DNA from: Asterias rubens
Lineage: Eukaryota > Echinodermata > Asteroidea > Forcipulatida > Asteriidae
Direction of reading: 5' to 3'
NCBI RefSeq assembly: GCF_902459465.1
Contig: NC_047082.1
Location: 11,344,545-11,408,544, forward strand
Length of the DNA stretch: 64,000 bases
The notes beneath the pieces are model-generated. The model was given only the letters and a program-made list of their open reading frames with translations, was not told where the DNA came from and did no database searches. The first letter of the stretch is position 1. The number at the start of each line of letters is the position of its first letter. The position numbers and the translations under genes were made by a program. Positions 36,007-46,800 of the stretch are shown in pieces.

Positions 36007-36842
36007 AAAAACACTGACAAAAACCTAGGATGAATGACACACATACTGTCATGTCCAGAGAGAGAGAAAAAAAAAAAAAGGAAAAGAAAAACAACTTTTG
36101 CAGAAAAAATGTGCTGATCACCCAGTGTACATTGTGATACCTACTTTCTATACGGTCTTTTCTAACATAAAAAAGTAACATGAATATTATCAAAATAGTT
36201 TGATTTATAAAAAAAAAACTTGAGCATTTATGACACAAAATTATTTAATAAGGTTTCTTAGTGGATTCTGATAGAGGAAGACAAGCCCTATCAAGTGATT
36301 TTTATTTCCTCTCTCTTATTAAATTTTGAAACCTCTCTTTCCAACGACTACCCAACGGATCCAAATGGATATGAACGTTATACACTCTATACGGCTTCAC
36401 AAAAGAAGACAAACTAAGGCAGCTCATGCAGATGTGTTGAGTTCCCTTAATAAGTAATGCGACACTTTGCTAAGGCAAAATGATTAATATTATTTTTGTG
36501 AAAAATGCTCGCTTCCACGATTATTCAAACTTAATAATGCAAAATATTAAAGTGACATGAAAAGCCCCGCCCATGGACATTTCCATGAAAGACTTTTACT
36601 CCCCATGTCACTGTACTTTGGATACAATGGCTTTTGTTCGTGATGATGTAAACTGGCATTACTAATACAGGTAGAATTTAGAGAAACCAGTGGGGCAAGG
36701 ATTGCAGTGAGGCGAGTCTAAGCATGATTGGAATCAGCAGCTATTATGAAAAATGAATAGGTGCTTTATTATCACCAATAATGGCGAGTCAGGTGGCAGG
36801 GTAGGGGCGCCCCACCCCCTCCTCCAGAACCCTTGGCGCATT

Positions 36843-37239
36843 TTAAAGGCAGTGGACACTATTGGTAATAACTCAAAATAATTATCATCATAAAACCTTT
36901 ATTGATTACGAGTAATGAGGAGAAATTGATGGTATAAAACAGAGAAACAAATAAATATGAGAAACAGCTCCCTCTGAAGTGACGTAATTTTTGAGCGATA
37001 AGTAATTTTTCACGAATTTGAGACCTCAAGTTTAGAATTTGAGGTCTCGAATCAAGCATTAGAAAGCACACAACTTCGTGTGACAAGGGTGTTTTTTCTT
37101 TCATTATTAGCTCGCAAACTCGACGACCGATCGATTGAGCTCAAATTTTCACAGGTTTGTTATTTTATGCATATATGTTGAGATACACCAAGTGAGAAGA
37201 CTGGTCTTTGACAATTACCAAAAGTGTCCACTGTCTTTA
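36843..37239. mobile_element. TTAA foldback MITE, family A
   Basis: TTAA-AGGCAGTGGACACTATTGG start and AAAGTGTCCACTGTC end. Confidence 0.82.
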
Positions 37240-37677
37240 TGTACTAATAATGCATCCAAATGCAGGTCTGTGAAAACAATGCCGGTGTCGCAATAATGCA
37301 TAATGCAATAATGTCCGCAGGCAGTTTTGCATATGCATAGTGTCCGCCCGGACGCTGCTGCATAATGCAATTGTGTCCACCCGGACACATGTGCATATGC
37401 AGTTGTGTTCGCCCCCGTGCAAAACCGTCCTTGCAGTAAATTAAACGCCCTTGGTCGACAGAACACGTTCGCGATTTTTTTAAAAAGCTATAAGTGCATG
37501 TCATGAATGACATTGGAAATGTTCGGCCGTTGGGTATTCGCTGCAATCATAAAATACGTAAAGATAGGTTTATTGAAGTGTTTTTGACTGACATACCCGA
37601 TTCTGAGGTTTCCCTTCGCATAAGGTTAACTATAAACGATCTATAAAACTACATCCTAAAGTGAGAGGCAGCTTATA

Positions 37678-37885
37678 GGGTGCGTTCGTTTAACTCCCCT
37701 GGGTCGACCCGGTCTGCCCCCGGTGCGTTCGAATAGCTCTGACGTCATTCCAGGGGGCTCACCCCCGGGTCAGCCCCCATTGCCCTGCTTGTGGAGTGGG
37801 TCACTTGGGGGTGACCCGAGGTGCATGCCGTTACCACGAGAGGGTGAGTGTGGTGTGACGTTCGATTAGCTCTTGTCAGAGCTCT
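37678..37885. mobile_element. GC-rich foldback element, family H
   Basis: GGGTGCGTTCGTTTAACTCC start. Internal GGGGGCTCACCCCCGGGTCA and GGGGGTGACCCGAGGTGCAT. The right part ends in GACGTTCGATTAGCTCTTGT. Related to 29118-29291. Confidence 0.65.
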
Positions 37886-38157
37886 CCCCCCCCCCCCCAA
37901 CACCCCAGGAGTCCCCAGCCAGACAACCACGTTTCCAAAGCATCAGCACATTGCGTACAAGGAACAATATTGTTTTCTTCTTTTTGGTCATTGGTAAACG
38001 CCCTCTAGCGTCAAACGAGTCCCATCGATTGCACACACATTATTTTTATAGACAACAACACGGCGGTGCGACATACTACAGGCTCATCAGGTCGGCTATT
38101 CTTTTTCTCCTTACATGTAAGTACAGACTAAACTACATGAGCAAAGTCAATGATGGA

Positions 38158-38283
38158 AAAGTTTCCGTATGGCGCCACCACTTTTTCATTCGATATTAAA
38201 TAATATAGTATTTAATAAACCTCAATGAGATATCCCTTTTTGTAAAAATGAGTGAAAAGGTGGTGGCGCCATACGGAAAGTTA
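38158..38283. mobile_element. Foldback element with TGGCGCCACC arms, family G
   Basis: AAGTTTCCGTATGGCGCCAC start and GTGGCGCCATACGGAAAGTT end: near-perfect arms of about 30 bp around an AT-rich middle. A one-ended copy lies at 44340-44450. Confidence 0.85.
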
Positions 38284-38992
38284 TCCGATTCAGAACTGCA
38301 ATGCGTTATGGGTACGCATATGGGGCAGATATGCTACTGCGATGCTCACGCACGCATCACCTACTAATACTATTTTTTATATATCTTGTTTGGGTTCCAC
38401 AGCTCCCTCTCTTGATATTTTGCTATTGGTGAGAAACCTTATTGCTTTCTTCTTTGTGACGGGGATGTGCTGTTGAGGTAACAACGCCAACCATCAGTTT
38501 TTTGTTGGAAAAATTTCTGTGTCCTACCATATCAATGATCATGCATATGGAGGGTCCGACCATGGTCCGACTGCCACCTGTTCGCTTATTTTGCTACCAA
38601 ATGCAGAATATAATTTTTTTGTGTGAAACAGGATCTATCAACACAGTGAATTCGAGTATGCCCTTTGTACAGGTGTAGTAAGCAAAAATTCGTCCAGTCA
38701 GGGAAATGTTTTTCTTAATTTTTTTTTTTTAATTTACATCATCTCAGATGTTATCTTTTTATATCGATAAGGGATTCTTGGCTATCAATAAATTGTATAA
38801 AAGTTTTCTATTCACGGTATAACGAAAGAGACCTACAGTAATATGAGGATTGACTGTTTTGTTTTAGTTTGTGATAATAATGAATGAAAAAGTGGCAGTC
38901 GATTACGAAATTGTACCATGCACTTTAATACGCATTTGTTATTTTTAATCATGCAGTAATAACTTTCTGTTTTCTTTTGTTGCCCTTTACAG

Positions 38993-39333
38993 CTTAGCTA
39001 GTTAATCCTGCATCAGCCAGAAGCCTAGCAGATCAACTTCATGCACTCTTCCTATTCTTCCTAAAGTACGTTATGTCCCTTAAACGCTCCGTATGTCTAA
39101 CTCAATGACGCTACAACTATTGAGTTCAAGCTTGTATGGATCCAACCAGTTGACTTTCTGATGAACCTGAACAAGTTTTTGAAATTGTGAATTAGTATTT
39201 AACTTTTTTTATCGTTAAGATTCTCTGCTCAGTTAGTAAAGTGAAACGTAAGGAAGGGAAGGAGATTGACACAAGAAGTTAAGAAAACATTAAATCAAAA
39301 CAAGTGTCAAGTAGTGTACCCACTGGAATCCTA
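38993..39333 (+). other. Probable 5' UTR part of the zinc-finger exon
   Basis: A strong acceptor (TTTTGTTGCCCTTTACAG) ends at 38992. An in-frame TAA near 39281 precedes the first ATG, so this stretch would be untranslated. Confidence 0.5.
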
Positions 39334-40413
39334 ATGGCTCAGAGCGAAGAAAAACCCTATGTTTGTCTGACATGTAACAAAGATTTCGCCCGGAAAGCAT
39401 ATCTGAGAGATCACCTCAGGACACATTCAAACGAGCGGCCATTTTCTTGCGACATTTGTGACAAAGCTTTTAAATGTCGGAGTAACCTCCACATCCACAG
39501 ACGGAGACACACTTGTGAGAAATCATTCTTTTGTAAATACTGCAACAAGGCCTTCTTACAAAAATATAATCTTCAACGCCATGTTTTGATCCATGCCAAC
39601 AACAAAACATACAAGTGTGACATTTGTGGGAGCAACTTCCTACGAAAAAGTGGCCTGCGGTATCATCGACGGACTCACACCAACGACAAACCCAATGTTT
39701 GCGAAACTTGCGGCATGTCCTTCACCCATGAGAGCAACTTGAGAAGGCATCAGAGTGTTCACACAACAGAAAAACCTTTCACTTGTAACATCTGCAACAA
39801 GACATTTTCACGAGGAGAAAATCTGAAACTCCATCTCAACTACGTGCACACCAACGATAAAGTCTACCGCTGTAAAATATGTCAAAAGGGATTCAGTCGG
39901 AAATACAGCCTGAAAGTACATGAGAGAGTTCACACAAAAGAGAGACCTTACACTTGTGATCTGTGTGGTGAAGGGTTCACATGCTTGAGTAATCTGAAAA
40001 GACACCAACTAGTCCACACAAAGGGTAAACGGCAAGACTGCGACGTTTGTGGCCGGATCTTTTTTCGAGATGACAGTTTCAAACGCCACCGGATGCTCCA
40101 CATCATGCCAGTGAAAAAGCATGCCTGCCCGATATGCAAGAAGTGCTTCTCCCAGCCCGGCCATGTCAGAGATCACCAGAGTGTCCACACCAATGACAAA
40201 CCTTTCACTTGTGAGATTTGTGGCGGCCATTTCGCACATAAGAGTACCCTAAAGAACCACCAACGGGTCCACACCGGGGAAAAGCCACATATTTGCGACG
40301 TTTGTGGTAACGCCTTTGTGAATCGAAGCAATCTTAGAACGCACTTGAGAAAAATACACTCTGTTCCAAAGGAACTCATGCAGAGCCATCTTTCAGTCAA
40401 CACACAAATGTAG
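39334..40413 (+). CDS. C2H2 zinc-finger protein, 12 fingers (359 aa, single coding exon)
   Basis: The first in-frame ATG (MAQSEEKPYVC) is at 39334 and the stop at 40411-40413. Twelve consecutive C-x2-C-x12-H-x3/4-H fingers fill the protein from about residue 8 to 345. Linkers are mostly of the TNDKPF or TTEKPF type, one exact TGEKP. Linkers 8-9 and 9-10 (TKGKRQ, IMPVKKH) are atypical. Fingers 6 and 12 have the longer H-x4-H spacing. There is no KRAB, SCAN, BTB or ZAD domain. It is probably a nuclear DNA-binding regulator; its target cannot be named. Confidence 0.92.
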   Translation: MAQSEEKPYVCLTCNKDFARKAYLRDHLRTHSNERPFSCDICDKAFKCRSNLHIHRRRHTCEKSFFCKYCNKAFLQKYNLQRHVLIHANNKTYKCDICGSNFLRKSGLRYHRRTHTNDKPNVCETCGMSFTHESNLRRHQSVHTTEKPFTCNICNKTFSRGENLKLHLNYVHTNDKVYRCKICQKGFSRKYSLKVHERVHTKERPYTCDLCGEGFTCLSNLKRHQLVHTKGKRQDCDVCGRIFFRDDSFKRHRMLHIMPVKKHACPICKKCFSQPGHVRDHQSVHTNDKPFTCEICGGHFAHKSTLKNHQRVHTGEKPHICDVCGNAFVNRSNLRTHLRKIHSVPKELMQSHLSVNTQM

Positions 40414-40904
40414 TCACCGGCACCCCGATGTCCAATGCAATACAAAGTAAAAGGCTAAAATGTTGTGAGTGGACTTTTAAAAAGAATTTAAAACAATACA
40501 TTATATTTTAGAAGTTATCTATTTGAAATCTGAGGGAATAGACCCTTCCCATGAAATATGTAAATTGCACATAGCGCGTGCGCACTAACGTTTTGGTTTG
40601 CAAAATGAGAGAACATCGCGCTGTTTTGTACACGGCTATTGGGTGCGTGACGCATAAGCGATTGCGCGTCTGCTATATAATAGTCTGCCCTATTTTGTTT
40701 ACCAAGTAAGGTTTATTGCCATGAACTTTTGAATAACAAACAGTGACACCTTTCCTTTAAGGAGAAGATTTTAGCTTTATTACATAACAAAACACAGTAT
40801 TTTGCTATAACTCTGGTTTTAGTGAAATTGTTGTCCGTCGTTGCCTAGCCCTGATACACAGACTTTGTATCACTTACTGTATTTTTTACTGTGCCAGTTG
40901 ATGT

Positions 40905-41110
40905 TATCTTTCATAGAGCTGCTTTTAAAAAGCAGAAAATAATTTTACAAGTGTCTGTTTAGCAGGATACCAGTCACAATACACAACCGAACTACCATGT
41001 CATAAGGTGACATGGTAGATATGTTGGTAAGGCGCTTATTCCGGTAAGCATTATTTTATTGTGCTTAGCCACTTTTTGTGCTTAACAGCAGATCTATGAA
41101 ACTGGGCCCA
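40905..41110. mobile_element. Family F MITE, diverged
   Basis: TTTCATAGAGCTGCTTTTAA start and CAGATCTATGAAACTGGGCC end. Confidence 0.6.
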
Positions 41111-41609
41111 GCTTAAGGGTTAATTGCAATAATGTGTAAACAACATTTCATAATTCTCATTTTCCAAATAGTAGGCCTACTGTTAGCAGTTACAATGTAT
41201 TACAATGATAATTCAATGCAAAATTATTTAGTACCACAAAACAGTTGATGTTGTATTGTGACACAAAGTATTATGTTCAAGTACGCGCTAATCCTCCAAT
41301 CAGATTCGCAGAATGGAGTGGTGATAAAAACCTATATTGCACAGCTAATATCACTACCATGCGCATTGTGTGTTCTATGTCACGCGCTAAGTTTGCTTGA
41401 AGATAAATACGTTATCACACGCGCGCTCGTTGGATATGGGACACAGACGCGCTATAATTTTCCGTATTCCACTCGCGCTTGTGTGATACATATTGAATTG
41501 GAAGGCAGAACACAGAAGGGCTTTTGGTAAATTTGTCCTGAAAAACAAACAGACTTCAAATGCAAAACAAAATGAAAATAAAACATCTCAAACAAAGGGA
41601 GACCACGAA

Positions 41610-41690
41610 CATTATGGCTTAGTAGAGCGCTGTCACCTTAATCTTGAAGTCGCAGGTTCGAGTCCCACTCCAGGCAGTTTCTGTACATAA
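41610..41690 (+). mobile_element. tRNA-like scrap
   Basis: GGCTTAGTAGAGCGCTGTCA followed by GCAGGTTCGAGTCCCACTCC resembles A and B boxes of a tRNA. The acceptor stem does not pair convincingly, so a SINE remnant is more likely than a tRNA gene. Confidence 0.4.
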
Positions 41691-42499
41691 CTTGTTTTAT
41701 ATTTTAGAAACTTCGTGCCTTGAGTAATCGTTGATTTGAAAGTGCGACTTGTAAGTCTGTTTTAGTTTTAACATTTCAATTAAATTCATAATTATTTGTA
41801 AAATATTTTTTATAGTTGGATTTAAAGATAGGATCGATGTGTCATACGTTGGTTGACCCTAGAGATTTTGTGCAATGCTTTAACGAAAGCCTACTTGCTA
41901 TAAAGATGTTAATTGTAGCATTGTGTGAAATGATTACGCCAAGTTTATTTGAACAATAGCTCATACATTTAAGATTGTTTTAAATTGTCTAGATGGGTCC
42001 TTCGCTATGTAATTTTGGAAGTTTCTATAATTATAACTCGGTAGAATTAAAGGGTATAATCAGACTCAAAGTCAACATTTAAAGATATTATATTTTGTAC
42101 ATATTATATTTTGTATTATAAATAATTCTTCAGTAATATTCAATTATAAAACGCTAGACCGTCGGGATTGTCCGATCAAAATGTTGACTGGCCCCAGGAC
42201 AAAAACCACTGGCCTTGGTCATGTGGTCAAGAGTGTAAAATTCTAGCCCATGCTGCCATCAAACATTTTCTCTCTAAATTTTCAGTCAGTGAGCTTTCAA
42301 ATCGTCAGGACTAATATCCGTTTTATTGGTGTCAATTCCTTTTTTTATAGGAAATGTCTGGTAAAGATGGTTTAAAGAAATAGATTTATACACTTTAAAG
42401 ATGAAAAACTACTTTGCAAATACTCAGTGCGCATGCGTTAGGCTTGGGGGGGGGTGCTTGTTCGAGCGACCATGCCAAACTTCACCCACAGTTGTACTT

Positions 42500-42656
42500 T
42501 CTCTCTTGAAACCACGGCTTTGGCTTTGAATTCAGCTCAGGTTAGCTTGGCCCCGTGGTTGTTTTGACAATTGCGTGTGTTTTGCCTTTGCGCTCGGGGC
42601 TTTAGACACGAGGATGGAGCTTGAAGCCGAATCCAAAGCCGAAGCCAGGGTTTTGA
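42500..42656. mobile_element. Foldback element with GGCTTTGGCTTT arms
   Basis: CCACGGCTTTGGCTTTGAAT faces ATCCAAAGCCGAAGCCAGGG. The arms are about 45 bp and diverged. Related to the GGCTTT-rich stretch at 2957. Confidence 0.6.
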
Positions 42657-43875
42657 AAAGGGCCTATGTCTAATGCCTGCGTAACCGAGTATTTGAACAG
42701 TATTCTAGTTTTGTACACATTTGCATTTTTGTAGCCTAGCGAGCCATGTCAATTTTTCTATGGAATATTTTACTCTCACTGAGTAAGATATTGTGCCTAC
42801 ATTATGCTACAGTTTGGGGTTAACTATATATCTATGATTCTATAATATTTTTCAATTTCATTCCAATATCTACAAGTGACATTTTGAGCTTGTTGAATAA
42901 AAATCTTTCAAATTAATTATGTCACCGAGTTTATAAAAGTTTGCCTTTTGTGTAAAAGATGTGACTGTTTTTAATAGCCACCGTTTTTAACGAGGGCCTA
43001 TTTAAAAAAAAAAAAACACTTTAGAAACAACAGGTTTTTTTCCGTATGTTGTCAAAAATTTGCAGTGGTTCGCAATGACAAAAAGTGTGTTTAGAATCGA
43101 AATTAATTCTAGTCTACCGCACTTCACATATAATTGACGATATTTAGTACATTTTCAGTGGAAGGTCAAAGAGTATTTCCGAAGCCGCTGCTGTGCACTA
43201 CAAAAGCGATTTATAGCATTTATACCACACATGAGCCCCAGGTCGGAGCTGGAGTTCTACAACCTCGGAGTTTCGGCAATACCAGTTTCGGCAATTGATG
43301 CTCTGCTGACTTCATTGCACACAAAACTTGCCTGTACCCAATGTTCATGAAGTTTTGCATAACAACAGCAAGATCCGGTCGATCGGCCAAACATAATGGA
43401 GTCGACGGAGTTCCTTCATAACTGGAACCGACACTCCCATACCGTATACACATGTACGGAGGCACTACACACATGCCACTACGGTTTCGTGCAAAGTTCA
43501 TAGTGAAACGCAAAACTATTTAATATTTTGATATGACAACTGAAGTTGAAACCTCATATTATAGTCATGGTTCAGTGAGCATCGAATCTGCGCCATAGTT
43601 CTCTATTATGACTACAATGCCATTGCTATTATCTGAGTCATTTGCGTCATGAAAGACGGCTTCGCCCTAAACTTTTGATATATATATTTTTTTTTACAGT
43701 TAACTATCACTTGTCCTTTTGACAAATCTTATTATATCGGGGCAGACTGGTGCTTGTACATCTGTTAACGCCTCCAGTGCATAACACGACGATTGTAGAA
43801 AAGGAAGAGCAGATTGGATTAGGAACAAAGTTGCCAGAGGGGAGAGAAACTTCTTTTTCTGAAGGGTCCTACAAA

Positions 43876-46800
43876 ATGGCCGATGACAGGGCTTGGTGGA
43901 GTTTAGCTCTCATGGTTGGCTTTAGATTGATGGCAACGTCTCTAGCTGCAGGTAAAACTATACTGTCGTCATCATGTGTGCATATCAAGTTAAATTATTC
44001 TATGTAATTTCACCTTAACCTTTATTCGACTATGTTTTCAAGTGTGAATTATACTATAATCTAGACTACTTGCTTTCAAAGTTTTATTTTGGACCATTTC
44101 CGGTAACACGTGACTCTCAACACATTGACATGTTTTTAATTTTAATATCGACCTCGAGGTGGTACTTAGCGTTGTTATGGATGACCTTAAATGAAAGGCA
44201 GGGTAATCTTGTGGTAAATTTCTAAGTTCTCACTTTTATATGCATATAAAAATTATAAACTTTGTCTCAATTGGTCTTTGAAGTTGCAAGAAGCAATGCA
44301 AAAAATAAACCTGCCTTGGTTGCACTTGCATAGTGTGTCATGGAAAAGTTTCCGTATGGCGCCACCACTTTTTCATTCGATATGAAATAATATAGTATCT
44401 AATTTACCTCAATGAGATATCCCTTTTTGTAAAAAAAGAGTGAACAAATTATCCAAATTTAATCGTAATTATTTATTTACTAATTTATCTAATTATGTAG
44501 ATTAACTTATTACAAGCTTGCTTTAAAGCCATTGGACACTTTCGGTAAACCGTATTGTCCAAGGCCCACACTTCGTGTATCACAACTTATATATAAAATA
44601 ACAAACCTGTGAAAATTTAGGCTAAATTGGTCATCGGAGTCGGGAGAAAATAACGGGAAAACCCACCCATGACATGTGTTTAAAATAAATCCGTATTGAG
44701 AATTGATATTGTTTTAATGATTTAAATATTTCAAAAGAAGTCTTTCACCATTACCTTCTGTAAACCCTGTAAGTTATTTGTAAATCTGTGAACTTTTAAT
44801 TTTTGTTCTGTTCAGAAAGTGTCCAATGGCTTTAACTTTTTTCCCTATTAGATATATACGTTCTTTCTTGTACTATTGCAATTTTGGTTCGTTTTGTATT
44901 GTTCAAATAAATAATAATAATACTTATTTATCTGTGATTCTTGTCATCAGAGGGTGATGTGAAGCTTATTGGAAGTGATCGAGGGATCGAGGGAAAGCTA
45001 CTGATTGAGCACGATGCAGTGTGGCGGACAGTTTGTTTCGATGGATGGACTCACACAGACTCCGATACTGTATGCAAGCAGCTAGGTAAAACTTAGCTTA
45101 AGTCAAATCGAGCTCAGGCTACAACCATAAGCCTTATTCATTCAATATTTTAATTTTTTTTTTTGATTCAAGGTTGTTAGACACTGGACACTATTGGTAA
45201 TTGTCAAAGACCAGTCTTCTCACTTGCTGTATCTCAACATATGCATAAAATAACAAACCTGTGAAAATGTGAGCTCATCGGTCATCCAAGTTGCGAGATA
45301 ATAATGAAAGAAAAAAACACCCTTGTTGCACAAAGTTGTGTGCTTTCAGATGCTTGATTTCGAGACCCCAAATTCTAAATCTGAGGTCTCGAAATCAAAT
45401 TCGTGGAAAAGAACTTGTTTCTCAAAAACTATGTCACAGAGGGAGCCTTTTCTCTCAATGTTTATACCTTGAACCTCTCCCTAATACACGCTACAAGTAA
45501 GGTTTTATAAATGCTAATAATTATAAGCGAGTAATTACCAATAGTGTCCACTGCCTTTAAGTTTGTTTGGATTTGAGGTTGTTAAATAGGCCATAGGCCC
45601 AACGTGTTTGTTCACAGGCCTGGAATTACACAGAAGCCACTCAGGTCATCCATGCCTCTGTAGTACTGGTCTTGGCCTTGGTGCCCCTTCAACAGTTTCA
45701 ATTAGACTTTAGGATGTTCCAATGGAAGTGACATTGCCCTCTCAAAGTTCCAGGCCTGGTTGAGTTAATAACTATAACTATTACTATTTAATGAATAATA
45801 ACTATTTAATGAATAACTAGTGATAACTATAACATTTAAAACTATTGGATTTGGGGAGGTTTTGAGGAAGTGAACTTCCTTAAAACTTCCACAAATCCAC
45901 AAGTTTTTTTTCTTCAGATGGGGGTCAATTTAAACATAAATATTAGGATACAATGTTTGCATTGCCCAACTATAAGATTGGTGGAAGTGTGGTTTGATTC
46001 AAGGTATTCACCAAGTTTTTACTATGACCACCACTGGATGGATAACTTGGTGTTTTTGACTAGGGGAAAATCAACCTGATCTGGGACCAATTTCATAGAG
46101 CTGCTAAGCACAAAAATGTGCTTAGCATAAAAATTCTTCCTTTATAAAAACAGGTTTACCAACCAAATTTCCATGTGATTTTCAGGATAAGCAAACAAAA
46201 GCTGAACACCAGTAACAAGCACTATGCAACAAATGGAAATTTTGCTGGTAATCCTGTTTTTAGTGGGGAAGAAATTTCATGCTTAGCAAATTTTTGTGCT
46301 TAGCAGCTCTATGAAATTGGGTCCAGATAAAAATTGGTCAGCCTTTTGGTTTCACCTTGTTTCAGGTCAGCAATAGGGACTTTTCGTTTTTGACGACGGA
46401 TGGTTCTGCGACGGTAAAGATGACATTTGGCGTCATCTGCGCATGCGTCGGCTTTGAGGACGGTCGTCCCTCAATGTCTACGACAGTACTTGGGATGTAT
46501 CTTCGTTGTGCTGAAAACGACAACGTTTAGCTGAACAACCGTCGCAGAACCATCCGTCGTCGAAAACGAAAAGTCCCTAATGTACTGTATAGAACACCTT
46601 GGATCTAGACCAGTGTTTACGTTTGCAGTAGAGACTAACAACCCCCATGAGACCATGGAGTGGGGGGGGGGGGAGTGGGAAATGACATTCCAAAGAGTTA
46701 ATCACCAATTAAAGGAACATGTTGCCTTGGATCCGATGAGTTGGTCTATAAAAAGCGTTTTTAACCGTGTGTTATAAGGAGACTCTTTTTCAGGGAATTG

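Larger units (their letters stand above)
35077..38992. other. Intergenic region between UBE2W and the zinc-finger gene
   Basis: The two genes diverge, so promoters of both should lie here. Sequence near 35140-35230 is GC-richer than its surroundings and may be the UBE2W promoter. Four mobile elements are listed separately. Non-coding 5' exons of the zinc-finger gene may exist but could not be placed. Confidence 0.5.
40414..43875. other. Intergenic region between the zinc-finger gene and the receptor gene
   Basis: May include a long zinc-finger 3' UTR (an AATAAA occurs near 42897). It contains a family F element, a tRNA-like scrap and a foldback at 42500-42656. No further gene was recognised, and the ORF on the minus strand at 43220-43513 shows no domain. 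Confidence 0.55.

Noticed and set aside
39304-39333. Extended zinc-finger start beginning at GTG (39304)
   Set aside because: A non-ATG start is unlikely here, and an in-frame TAA lies just upstream. The first ATG at 39334 is used.
43220-43513. 97-codon minus-strand ORF just upstream of the receptor gene
   Set aside because: No domain, no splice or promoter support. Composition gives no reason to call a gene.
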